This document shows positions 11,527 to 21,900 of a DNA stretch of 64,000 bases, piece by piece. The translations under genes were made by a program, and so were the position numbers. The notes under the pieces are model-generated. The model saw only the letters and a program-made list of their open reading frames with translations. It was not told the origin of the DNA and did not search any database. Source of the DNA: Nemertoderma westbladi (lineage: Eukaryota > Xenacoelomorpha > Nemertodermatida > Nemertodermatidae); NCBI GenBank assembly GCA_032718475.1, contig JAUCBJ010007821.1, forward strand, positions 62,001 to 126,000, given 5' to 3'. How positions within the stretch are numbered: position 1 is the first letter of the stretch; each line of letters begins with the position of its first letter.

Positions 11527-12255
11527 ATGCATACATTAATGAGTTTCATTGGATCCATAGGAAGTTTAATGGTTGAAACCGGCCTCTCTGAAGTGTATCG
11601 TGTGTATTTTGGCGGTGTTTCGAAGATGTTATCTGGGAAAAAGTGTCCACAGAACAGGCGCGCTATGCGCATTTTCGCAGATAAATATTCTATATTTGTT
11701 CTATTATTACATTTTTATCTGAGGGAAAGAACAGGTATAACCAATTCAATTTTCATAAAATCCCCATTAAAAAACCGTACCGCAGTAATAGACGTGGGCG
11801 ATACAGTAAAAATGCATCGTGGTATCATAGGAAATCTTTTGGGAGGCCATGCATTATCTGAGTGTGAAACGGTTGCGAGTATGTTTGGGATTGGCAAAGC
11901 GAAAGTCACCAAGGCTTTGGGGAAAGGACTCACTCTTACTTGTTTGGGAGATATGGAAGCACCGCAATCTACAGTCTTAATGGAATGTACTAACTTTATA
12001 ACTGACTGGCGTGACTGCTATGGATATGACTCAGACAACATGATCCAGTCACGACAAAAGGTGTGCACAGAAAAAACAATTACCAGCTGTGCAAAGCTGC
12101 AAACAATACCACCAACCACTGACTCCTTCTCAGAGAACGTGAAAAGAGTCCATTTGCAAGTAATGTTGTGGAAGAACTCAATGGACTATGGAACTTTTCC
12201 CAATATTTTACAGACTGTGACGGGATCAAGGGATCCCGACCGGATTTGTCTATAA
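11527..12255 (+). CDS. Uncharacterised conserved protein, GCDT-type family, carried in a TIR element
   Basis: The ORF is 242 codons. HALSECETVASMFGIGK at about 108-124 corresponds to the HALTGCDTVxxFFGIGK block that I recognise from a large uncharacterised protein family in cnidarians, molluscs and other marine invertebrates. PPTTDSFSENVKRVHLQ at about 195-211 matches the PPTTEAFxENVKRAHLQ block near the C-terminus of the same family. In this copy the usual GCDT is ECET. The final residues (GSRDPDRICL) are encoded by sequence with an inverted counterpart near 10060-10090, so the C-terminus has probably been replaced by the element's inverted repeat. The protein lacks the long N-terminal part of full-length relatives. 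Function is unknown; I do not propose an activity. It may be a captured gene fragment. Confidence 0.65.
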   Translation: MHTLMSFIGSIGSLMVETGLSEVYRVYFGGVSKMLSGKKCPQNRRAMRIFADKYSIFVLLLHFYLRERTGITNSIFIKSPLKNRTAVIDVGDTVKMHRGIIGNLLGGHALSECETVASMFGIGKAKVTKALGKGLTLTCLGDMEAPQSTVLMECTNFITDWRDCYGYDSDNMIQSRQKVCTEKTITSCAKLQTIPPTTDSFSENVKRVHLQVMLWKNSMDYGTFPNILQTVTGSRDPDRICL

Positions 12256-13819
12256 CGCGTCACCGTGTTTACCTTTGGGTGATACCTAGGCCGAGGCCGT
12301 TGCAGTAAAACAATAAGAGTTAATTGATGTTTCTTGATATTAGATAATGAATATATATGTGATAGCACAGTAAGAGTTACAGTTAGGCAGCATTGATATA
12401 TGATGGATGCTGTACCGGTAAATATATGTATTGGTGACGGCGACGGTATAGAATATCACCGGTCTGCACTGAACTGATGACTGAGTAACTGAACCGGCAA
12501 TGTTATACATTGACAATATATATGTAATCATTTCTACACTATTGTGGCCTTTGTCCAGTGGATGCTTTCCCCCGCTCCTATTGGCTGATAACCTACTTCA
12601 CGCCTCTCACCTCTTTGGGAGTGCTTCCCCCCCCCCCCCCCCCCCCCTGTTGGTTATTTTCCCTTCCGAGGTGGTTTGACCTCTAACCTCCCTTTGTGTG
12701 GCTTTGGGGTTTTGTGTTGTCCCCGTTATTGGTTGTGATACGAGATTGGTTATTACCAATCTCGAACCTCCGACATATTACTGAAAATGTGCCACTTCCC
12801 ATTTATGAGGGTAATGCAGCGGAACTGAATCCGCTTACACAGACGATTTAAAATGCCTTGTAATAGCTCAGTAGAACTCAATAAAATTAATTCAGTATCG
12901 TTATACTTGTTTGAAAATTAATTTAATTATATTAAAAACATTTAAGGGAAAGAAGCAGGTTACAGTGACGGTGTTTTCTAACCAAAACAATAAACTATGC
13001 ATTATTTCACTTGCGGTCAATTAGCGCTGAAGATCACTATTTTCACTTGCGGTCAAAGTGCGCCACTATCTGAAACAAGCAGGAAACAAATTATTTATAT
13101 ATATATTTTAAAGTAATAATTTGTTGTCAAGGTTTGAATTGCTTCCGATGTGATGTCCGCAATAAATTACTGTGGTTTCCATGAAAACGGGTATTTGTTG
13201 CTAAACATATTTCTACACAAAATTGATGTGGTGCATATTATTTAGGGAAACATATTATTAATAAAGTGCACAGACGAAACAAAAAACATGAGTGTCAGTA
13301 GGCATAGTAGTTTTTCCTTGGAAAGATAGACCGACAGTTGTAGTTCCTTCGTTACCATAGCAACACTTCAATAGTTTCTCTAAAATTTTCATATTTTCCA
13401 TCAAAATTACAACCAGTTCAAGCCCACCAGTTAATCGCCATTCTGATTGCTAAGCTTTCAAAGAAATTGCTGTAGTCCATAGAAACGGGTCATTAATTCA
13501 AATTGCCCAAGGTGTCAAAGTCCATAAATCACTTTTTTATGTTAAGAGGGACCCCTAGACACCGAAACATCCAAAAAATGTAATCCGTCCAAAAATTTTC
13601 GGTTGGGCCATAAAGAGGTACGTGGCTGCCGGACTATTAGGAGTGGTGCTTTCTACGAAAGGAGGGTCCGGTGGCCCGCAATATACCGCAATTCCAGTCT
13701 TCCGTACGGGTTGCCCTCTTCTTAATGACGCTCAACAGAGTAAGATATGTAACTAAATAACAATTTTAAATTTTTCATATTATTTATTTAGTTATTTCTA
13801 ATTTTTATATTTCATCAGT

Positions 13820-13985
13820 CAGTTGTTCCGTATATTTTACCAGTCAGTTTCTCCGTATATTTTATCAGTCAGTTTCTCCGTATATTTTATCAGTCATAGT
13901 TTCATTTGTTCCGTATATTTTATCAGTCATAGTTTCATTTGTTCCGTATATTTTAACAGTCAGAGTTATTCCACATATTGCAACA
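13820..13985. repeat. Short tandem repeat, TTCCGTATATTTTATCAGTC type
   Basis: Five to six imperfect units of TTCCGTATATTTTATCAGTC with spacers of GTTTC or CATAGTTTCATTTG. The serine/tyrosine-rich reading frame over it (13823-14047) is a by-product of the repeat. It lies between the nested element and the right end of the hAT-like element. Confidence 0.85.
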
Positions 13986-14062
13986 TCGACATCGACGAAT
14001 ATTCCTTATATGTTGCGCTATATTTGAAAATATTCATGTATGAATAAATACGTCTTCAATTT

Positions 14063-14142
14063 CTAAACTGAAACATTCATATTGGGCAACCAAATAGAGG
14101 GATTTTAACACAATAATACGATGTACCTTTTTAGATTAATTA
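14063..14142 (+). repeat. 80-bp direct repeat, right copy
   Basis: Partner of 9000-9079. The offset is constant at 5063 bp over the whole length. Confidence 0.92.
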
Positions 14143-14585
14143 ATATTTTTATGAACTGTATAGATATATAGCGTAAATTATAATCATATGTTAAATTTTA
14201 TTATGCTCGCTGTGCCTTTACTAATATTGGCTTAATTATTAATTATATATATAAACTGAAACATTTTAAAGTTCACATTGTCATACAGACCTGAAGTGCT
14301 GGAGTACCACTGCAGCACTGTTGGCAGTTGGACTAATATTGTGTGACTCAGAGTCAGTCAGTCAGTCAGTCATTGACTGTAAGTAAATACTGCAGTATTA
14401 TGCTTGATATTGAAGCTGTACTACAGTACTTATAGTGTAAATAATTGTCCAGATTAGAATATGCACGAAAATATAATACTTTATTAAAAAATTAACTCCG
14501 TCAATATTTTTACCGGAGCCGGAGCTGCCAAAATGGCCAGAGCCGGAGCCGGAGGCCGGAGCTCCGATCGAGCCCTAGGTCTCTC

Positions 14586-15290
14586 TCTCCCTGGCCTGGG
14601 CGTCCTATTCTTTCTATTTTACATCAATAATTTTCCCTCATCTACCAAACTATATTCCGTACTAATCGCAGATGACACCAGTTTAGCCAACCACTCCGAC
14701 TCTCTAAATTGTCTCATTGATGAAACTTCCTCAGAACTCACTAGAATCGCGCGCACTGGCTGTCCTGTAGTAAACTATCTCTTAATTACGACAAAACGGA
14801 GTATGTCATTTTCGCAAACACCCTCCCTCACCAGCGCAACCCAACCAATCCTGAAATTAAAATTAATAACAAACCCATTAAACGCGTTTCTGCCACAAAA
14901 TATATTCTGATATTGGCATCCTATTTTATGACAAACTATCCCGGGAAGCACACCCTTCATGTATCCAAAAACTCTCTAGAACCATCGGCTTATTTTTTAA
15001 ACTCCGAAACATATTCCCACAATCGGTCCTTAGAATGCTACATATTACTCACTTATTCACCCATACATTTACTATGGCCTATGTACTAATTTGGGTAACA
15101 CACATGATTCTTACTTACGTCCGATTATAATTTCAGTAAATAAAATAATTATGGGTATTACTTTTTCTGACAGTAGAACTCCTGCTACTCCCATTTACAA
15201 AAGCCTATCTATCCATCCTCCCTCACACAGATACAAGTTTCAATTAGCTTCATGTTTGATGTTTTTGATGTTTCAAAATCGTGTATTTTG
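14586..15290 (+). pseudogene. LINE reverse transcriptase fragment, 3' piece
   Basis: It continues the RT interrupted at 8218. It encodes LFYINNFPSSTKLYSV then ADDTSL (catalytic box), LNYDKTEYVIFAN, RTIGLFFKLRNIFPQSVLRM, and a C-terminal IWGNT block with PIYKSLSI, in shifting frames. Stops and frameshifts mark it as decayed. The order and spacing are those of a jockey/CR1-like LINE. It stops where the foldback element begins. Confidence 0.78.
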
Positions 15291-15308
15291 GTTCGAGGTT
15301 GTATATAT

Positions 15309-16212
15309 TATATATACACCATGACCCGTAATATAGTGTAATTTTCTGATGACCCCCCCCCCCCCCCCCAGATTTTTCTACAAATATTTATCATATTGCT
15401 TGAATTTTGAAACACCACTAGTTCCACTCACCGTCGTTGTTACCATGAAGCCGGAATTTTCAATTTGCTTTAAAATTTATTTTATAAGCGTTTTAATTGC
15501 GAAATCGCACCCTCCATATCGTGGCCATTCTTCACATTAGTCGTACTTTTTTTCATATCATTAAACAGCTTGCGTTGCAAGGATTCAAAATATGTAATAA
15601 TATCTGAATTTCGTTGAGAAACAGCTGAGATACAGGCGTTCTAAGATTGCAAGAATTATTGTTCGCTGCAAGCCATTTATTCTATCTAATAAATACACAA
15701 AATTCTAGAACGTGTTATTTATTATATGAGTTGGTTGGCAACAGCGGTAATCCTATACAATATCTATATTGCCTAGCTAATCATACATAAACAAAATGTT
15801 CCAGAACATCGTCTATTTATTAAATAGAATAAATGGCCTTCAGCGAAGGATAATTATTGCAATCTTTGAACGCCTATATCTCAGCTGATTCTCAACGAAA
15901 TTCAGATATTGTTACATATTTTGAATCCTTTCAACGCAAACTTTCTAATGATATGAAAAAATTACGACTAATGTGAAGAATGGCCACGATGCGGAGGGTG
16001 CGATTTCGCAAAAGACACTTTTTTTAAAACGCTTAAAAAAAATTTAAAGGCAAAATCGAAAATTCCGGCTTCATGGGGTCATCGACGGTGAGTGAAACTA
16101 GTTATGTTTCAAATTTCAAGCTATATGATAAAGATTTGTAGAAAAATCTGGGGGGGGGGGGGGCCGTGTCATCAGAAAATGACACTATATTACGGGACAT
16201 GGTGTATATACA
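15309..16212. mobile_element. Foldback element with arms of about 420 bp
   Basis: The left arm (15309 to about 15735) and right arm (about 15790-16212) are long inverted repeats: ATACACCATGACCCGTAATA at the left and its near-inverse TATTACGGGACATGGTGTAT at the right. Both arms carry the C/G homopolymer at the matching place (17 C at 15353; 14 G at 16150). They also share ATTTTTCTACAAAT, the CTAGTT/CACCGTCG block and ATTTATTCTAT near the centre. The arms differ by scattered substitutions and small indels. No transposase is present, so it is a non-autonomous foldback/MITE-like element. Confidence 0.9.
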
Positions 16213-16541
16213 TATTAAAATGAATGGGAGAAACTTTGAGGCTCGTTAAGCCAAGGAATGCCTGTTCACCACCATGGGTGATCTTCCACAGTAAATCCTT
16301 CCACTCTGTTTCCCAAGTTGCCTTGGTTCCCATTTATCGACCACTGAAGGATGAAAGCCGGAGTTGGGCTAGGCAGCAGCATTTAAAGCACTGTGCCCAA
16401 ATAGTGCTGCCCCCATCTAGGGATCGAACCAGGGCTACCTAATTCGAAGCCCAGGAATGTCACCACTAGACCAAGCTGCTGCTTGGTCTAACTTATAACT
16501 TGTAAACTATAAACTTATAACTTGTAACATATTAAAATGAA
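16210..16541 (-). mobile_element. tRNA-derived SINE with 15-bp target-site duplication
   Basis: Read on the minus strand. The A box TGGTCTAGTGGTGA (16473-16460) and B box GGTTCGATCCC (16430-16420) lie at tRNA spacing. The sequence between them, with ATTCCTGG and GCTTCGA, resembles a tRNA-Glu arm. A non-tRNA body of about 190 bp follows toward 16225. The insert is bracketed by ACATATTAAAATGAA at 16210-16224 and 16527-16541, a perfect duplication that defines the insertion. It landed at the outer edge of the foldback element. Confidence 0.88.
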
Positions 16542-18050
16542 AAACTAAAATGAAAAAATTACTGCAGTACTGCTACATGTACTGCTACAATTAATAGTTC
16601 TGTAGTTGTAGTTGCATTTCTATGCCGACTCCCCTACTCCATGCAGAAATCAGCAGTTTAGTTTGAATGTTCTATTTTAGTTACTAAGATATTAATTATC
16701 AACCTAATTAAAAGGGTTGAGACAGTTTGGTAACAATTAATTTTATTCGTTTCCTAGGATGTAATATTCGAAGAGACGGTAACAATACCTGCAATATCCT
16801 ACTGTAAAGTTTGTGAATCAAATCATAAATCCGACCTTCTCACCAAAACAGTAAACTCTAAGTAAGCGAATATATTGCAGTATCGATCTCTTATAACCGG
16901 TGAGGCAGAAAACAGTCTACGAGCAGACAAACTTCGATAAAACAAAATCCCGCGCAGCGAATCCTAAAATCAGGCTGACTCACTGACGGACTAAGGGGCT
17001 CGTATACTTTGCCGCGGTGTGATTTATATGGTTTGGGCGAAGAGACGCTAGCTAGGTACACAGGCAGAGATTTGGAGATGTCTAACTAGCGGGCAAAGCA
17101 CAGTAAGGACGAAAGTTAATTTTATATATTTTGAGGTGTAAATAATTTCTAACGCGCGTGTGTTAATTCTGAACGGTCAAAAACAGTTTTGCTCCTTCAC
17201 ATATATAATTACTGGGTACGGTGTGCATTTTACGAATATTCTAATTTTGCAACTTGTAGGTCCAATACTCACGAATGATAAGGTTCCTTCCCCTCTTGCG
17301 TATTTCCAGGACTCAAATTCAGGCATAAAGTTAATGCTACGCCCAGAATTCGGCAATTTTAGGTACCAGGTCCCTGATACTAAGAAGAGATGTGTTAGTT
17401 TACTACTGTAGGCGTACAGTTACTAATAGCTATCCTGGCTCCTATCTAGAATTTTAGTCACCCAGGTAGTCCGGGTAACTTCCTATTAGGGCGTTGGCGG
17501 GGACACGGTAGATGTTAGTATATCCCTAATAGCCTCAATTTATTTGCGCCTAGCTGTAAACTGCCCTACCGCCTGAACGGTACAATCCCAATTCAGGTGA
17601 AAACACAGCAACCCTCCTAGCCTACAAGTTCTAATGCAATGGACACCGTTGTACCACAAATAGTCACAGACGCACCTGTACTTAGCAAGAGTTAGGCGTA
17701 CAGTTTGCTGCACCCTACCAATGTGTATGCTGCGTACCGGTGTGCCTACGTCCTATCTGCGTACTAGTATCTCTGCTCTCTCTCCCCCCCCTAGGAATGT
17801 GAAGGTCTACTGTGGTTTTTTCCTGAATCAAGACAGTACAGTCCCTAAGATGTAATTTTAGGCTCACAGCGTGTCACTACTTCTACCTTTTGATCTTTGG
17901 TCTTACGCTTAGGTAGCGAGGTGTCGAACGCTGTCTAACCTTTCAGGCGATGGGCGAATAACTCAAGATGGTATTGTGGGTTGTCTCTTGTCTACATTCC
18001 CGTGATGTTCCCGTTCATTGCTGCGGCCCGATCTCTAGCTGGCCATCCTG
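16542..18050. other. Intergenic, no gene seen
   Basis: AT-rich to mixed sequence with a C tract at about 17783. No reading frame longer than about 80 codons, and none resembles a known family. Confidence 0.5.
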
Positions 18051-18450
18051 TCCCTTAGCTGGGTTCACCGTAGTGAATCATGGTAAAACAGATAGAAAAG
18101 CAGATTAACGATAATTCTGACTTTATTACAGAAGATATAATTATAATACAATGTAATCTGAAATAAACTAAGCACGACATAATTAAAGTGATGTGTGTGA
18201 TTGAGATAACTAATGAACAAATCGCACCTTTATATAGCAAATTTGTGCTGCAATCAATCGAGAAAATTCTCGATTGTTCTATAGGTTCTAACATGTTTTT
18301 AAAGATAGCTATTGGTCCAGCTAATATATAACTTGCACGACATTGGTTACAATCTAATAACTACAGTCTCATTGGTACAGACAAATGCAATTAATTTGTA
18401 GCGGTCAATTTAAATGAGTTGAAATTCTGCACAAAAAATAATTCACACTT

Positions 18451-18525
18451 ACTAGGATTCGAACTCAATACCTACTACACATATAATTTCCAACGCTCTA
18501 CCGACTGAGCTACTGAACCACTTGA
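18451..18525 (-). repeat. tRNA-like sequence (probable SINE head), not a functional tRNA
   Basis: On the minus strand it has a good A box, TAGCTCAGTCGGTAGAGC (18512-18495), and a B box, GTTCGAATCC (18464-18455). The anticodon stem and acceptor stem do not pair, so a working tRNA gene is unlikely. A SINE head or tRNA pseudogene fits better. No clear target duplication was found. Confidence 0.65.
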
Positions 18526-18646
18526 CCAATAGGCGTACAATAGATATAACAAATACGAATGAGAACTCAAAGCAATCTTTTACAAAGTTAATTCGAATAA
18601 AATAAAATTTTGAAAATCCACGGCATTTAGGGAATATAATTCTATA

Positions 18647-18704
18647 TGTAATATTCTAGACATTAACATAAATGTACATTTTCTGATTTCTTAGTAAATG
18701 CGCT
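18647..18704 (+). repeat. Dispersed repeat, about 58 bp, copy 1
   Basis: ATTCTAGACATTAACATAAA and the following bases recur at about 43140-43197 with two visible substitutions. Homology ends abruptly on both sides. It could be part of a SINE or MITE shared by the two sites. Confidence 0.8.
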
Positions 18705-18787
18705 TATAATATTTAATTGAGCAGCTATAATCTACCAGATATAACCTTTGGCGAGTAATCATGTCACTCAACTCAAGCAGCAGTCAT

Positions 18788-19954
18788 GGCGATCGACCAA
18801 TTACAAACTTGTAACAAGTTAGGCACGGGATCGGCCAATTACAAACTTGTAACAAGTTAGGCAGGGATTGGCAAATTACAAACTTGTAACAAGTTAGGCA
18901 GGGAATCGACCAATTACTAACTTGTAACAAGTTGGGCACGGGATCGACCAATTAGAAACTATTAACAAGTTGTTTACGAAGATCGACCAATTACACACTT
19001 GTAACAAGTTAGGAACGGGATCTGCCAATTACTAACTTTTAACAAGTTAGCCACGGGATCGGCCAAATACTAACTTGTAACAAGTTAAGCAAGGGATCGA
19101 CCCATTACAGACTTGTAACAAGTTATTTACGAAGATCGACCAATTACAAACTTGTAACAAGTTAGGCACGGGATCTGCCAATTACTAACTTTTAACAAGT
19201 TAGCCACGGGATCGGCCAAATACTAACTTGTAACAAGTTAGGCACGAGATCGACCAATAACAATCATGTAACAAGTTAGGCACGAGATCGACCAATAACA
19301 ATCATGTAACAAGTTAGGCACGGGATCCGCCAATTACAAACTTGTAACAAATTAAGCACGGGATCGACTAATTACAAACTTGTAACAAGTTAGGAATGGG
19401 ATCGGCCAATTACTAACGTTTAACAAGTTAGGCACGCGATCGGCCAATTACTAACTTGTAACAAGTTAAGCACGGGATAGGCCAATTACAATCTTGTAAT
19501 AAGTTAGGCACGGGATCGACCAATTACAAACTTGTAGGACGTTAGCCACGGGATCGGCCAATTACAAGTTAGGCACGTGATCGGCCTATCACTAACTCGT
19601 AACAAGTTAAGCATGGGATCGACCAATTACAAACTTGTAACAAATTAGGCACGGGATAGGCCAATTACAATCTTGTAATAAGTTAGGCACGGGATTGACC
19701 AATTACAAACTTGTAACTAGTTAGGCGCGGGATCGACCAGTTACAAACTTCTAACATGTTAGGAACGGGATTGACCAATTACAAACTTGTAACAAGTTAG
19801 ACATGGGATCGGCCAATTACAAACTTGTAATAAGTTAGGCACGGGATTGACCAATTACAAACTTGTAACTAGTTAGGAACGGGATTGACCAATTACATAC
19901 TTGTAACAAGTTAGGCATGGGATCGACCAATTACAAACTTGTAACTAGTTAGGC
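18788..19954 (+). repeat. 38-bp palindrome-containing minisatellite, array 1 (about 30 units)
   Basis: The unit is about 38 bp and reads GGGATCGACCAATTACA, then AACTTGTAACAAGTT, then AGGCAC. Every unit carries the perfect palindrome AACTTGT-A-ACAAGTT. Units are more diverged than in array 2 (56142-59064) and some are shortened. The array abuts a MITE and then a Bel/Pao RT region. Confidence 0.95.
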
Positions 19955-20066
19955 ATGATACACCACAAATGGATGCCGCTCGCCGCTCCTATAGCGTATC
20001 ATACTAAAAGTTGCCGCTCACATCGGCCGCTCGCCGCTGCCGCTTGCCGCTCCTGTGGTGTATCAT
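19955..20066. mobile_element. 112-bp MITE with 13-bp perfect TIRs
   Basis: ATGATACACCACA (19955-19967) is exactly inverted at 20054-20066. The interior is a GC-rich run of GCCGCTC words. GGC occurs directly outside both ends, so a 3-bp target duplication is possible. It sits exactly between the minisatellite and Bel/Pao copy A. Confidence 0.72.
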
Positions 20067-20089
20067 GGCCTTTAGGGGGAGCCCCGAAA

Positions 20090-21900
20090 AGAATGAATAC
20101 ATCCACAAAACAATCAAGAAATACGTGGATCGAGGATAGGAATACCGATAGGACCTACTATTTGCCACTCCATGTGGCTCTGGACCCTAAGAAGGGCAAG
20201 TTAAGAATGGTGGTCGAAGCGTCTGCCAAGACAAACGTCAAGAGCCTGAATGACTACCTACTGGAAGGCCCCAATATCTACAACTCGGGGATAGAGGTCC
20301 TGTTAAGGTTTAGAAGTGGAAAACACGCCTTCACGTGCGATATAGAGGGCATGTTTAATCAAGTGCGAGTGATGGAGGAGGACAGTGATAGTCAGCGCTT
20401 CCTGTGGTACAACGGCGACGAAGAACCGTCGGAGATACAGATGTACAAGATGGTAGTGCAGAACATGGGGGCCAAGTTGTCCTCGTTTACTACAACTACA
20501 GCTGTAAGAGACACGGTGGAGGGCAAAGAGGAGGAATACAGTGAGAAGGCAATCGATATGATTCGACGCGGATTCTATGTGGATTATGGGATGGGCTCTG
20601 GAAACTCGGTTGAAGAGATACTTGATGTGGGGCACGAAGTTTGCGACATCCTGAATGGATCAGGATTCAACCTTACAAACGTCCAGTCCAACTCTAGAGA
20701 ATTTATGGAGGCCATAGAAGATAGACAACCAGAGGTGAAGATAGATAAACCTACGGCGGTAAAGGGGCAGATTATGGTGGACAAGAGGATATAATCGTAG
20801 CAGAAGACGCTAGGGATCGTATGGAACCGGGAGACAGATGAGTTGGAGTATCAACTAAGTCAGGAGGGTGCCGGGATCCATACTAAACGAGGCTATGTGT
20901 TATACATAGCGAGAATTTACGATCCCCTAGGCCTAGCATCCACATTGTTAGTCACTGGGAAATAAATATTGAAGAAGGTCTATAAGTTAGAAGATGACTG
21001 GGACGCTTTGGTCCCAGTGGAGATAAGCAAACAATGGGAGAAATGGACAGGGAGCCTCGAAGAGATGGGGATGTATAATATGCCACGTGTATACTTCCCG
21101 GACGGGGACATGACCGATTTAGAACTGCATATGTTTTCCGATGCATCCCTGGAAGCATATGGTGTGGCACTTTATTTGGTACAGCGGAAGGGGACTCATC
21201 ATAAGCCCAGGCTTGCGTTTAGTAAAGCGAGGTCGACTCCACCAGATTCAGCATCAGTGCCGAAACTCGAGCTAACGGCTGCGAGATTAGGAGTAAGAGC
21301 GACAGCATACTTGGTGGACACGATACCGAGTATAGTAGAGACGCACTACTGGACAGATTCCATGGTAGTGTTGGGATGGTTGCATACTGAGAAGATACGT
21401 AATCCCATATTTGTGGCGAATATGGTGGATGAGATAAGAGCAACGTCAGACTTGGAGAAATGGCACTACTGCCCAATTGACGACAATCCATCGGATCTGC
21501 TATCGAGGGACATTGTATGCCACGCTTTCTCGAGAAAGCAGGAATTGTGGCAGCATGGCCCGCACTTCCTTAACGATAGGTCGAGCTGGCCATGGATGAG
21601 GAAGGTAGACCCAAGTACAGAGGAAGTGACAGTGGAGGAGGAGGAAGAGGAATCAGAGGGGAAGGAAATATTTAGTCAATTAGTGAGGGAGGTTAAGGAG
21701 GCGCCACCGCGATCAAAGCCGAGAGAGTCGTGCGATAACCCAACGGATAGGTTGCTCAGTTACAGCTCCAGCTGGTATAAGACGAAGAAGCTAGTAGCAT
21801 ATCTGAAGGCCTACGGAGAATTCCTTAGGGGAGCTGGTAAGGATACCAAAACGAGACCCACCATTGTAAAGGCTTTTGCGGATCTAGCTAGTTATTTTCA
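20090..21900 (+). pseudogene. Bel/Pao LTR retrotransposon copy A: RT and RNase H
   Basis: Reverse transcriptase is seen as YYLPLHVALDPKKGKLRMVV, FTCDIEGMFNQV and FYVDYG. The catalytic YVDD is changed to YVDY, so the second aspartate of the active site is lost. After in-frame stops near 20794-20960 the frame continues through YDPLGLAS into RNase H, with FSDASLEAYGVALYL, KLELTAARLGVRA and WTDSMVVLGWL. Gag, protease and the N-terminal RT are missing upstream. The coding sequence stops before an integrase. A Bel/Pao integrase of similar codon style lies at 37029-38055. The copy is inactive. Confidence 0.85.

Larger units (their letters stand above)
9125..13634. mobile_element. Nested TIR element with long diverged inverted repeats, TA-flanked
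   Basis: The left terminus GTCCGGCAGCCAC (9125-9137) and the right terminus GTGGCTGCCGGAC (13622-13634) are perfect inverted repeats. Each is flanked by TA (9123-9124 and 13635-13636). Inverted homology continues inward though diverged: CCGAAAATTTTTGGACGGATTA near 9154 and its inverse near 13580, a block at 9580-9840 against 12540-12790, and a GGGATCC/GGATCCC hairpin block at about 10040-10100 against 12215-12255. The inverted repeats are thus about 1 kb or more. They enclose the reading frame at 11527-12255. The superfamily is not assigned; the TA flank would fit several cut-and-paste groups. Confidence 0.7.
8211..14585. mobile_element. hAT-like DNA element, 6359 bp (8219-14577) with 8-bp target duplications
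   Basis: The left end is TAGGGCTCGATCG at 8219-8231 and the right end is its exact reverse complement at 14565-14577. Both ends are flanked directly by GGTCTCTC (8211-8218 and 14578-14585). An 8-bp duplication with a TAGGG-type terminus is the signature of the hAT superfamily. Subterminal zones at both ends are packed with CCGGAGC/GCTCCGG motifs, as expected for transposase binding sites. The insertion splits a LINE RT gene, which is independent support for the boundaries. No hAT transposase with a BED finger or dimerisation domain was recognised, so the copy appears non-autonomous. Much of its length is a nested TIR element. Confidence 0.85.

Noticed and set aside
13823-14047. A small hydrophobic tyrosine/serine-rich membrane protein
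   Set aside because: It is encoded by a short tandem repeat and has no other support.
16388-16490. A functional tRNA-Glu gene
   Set aside because: Stems are imperfect, a non-tRNA body follows, and the whole is bracketed by a target duplication, so it is a SINE.
18451-18525. A functional tRNA gene
   Set aside because: Promoter boxes are good, but the anticodon and acceptor stems do not pair.
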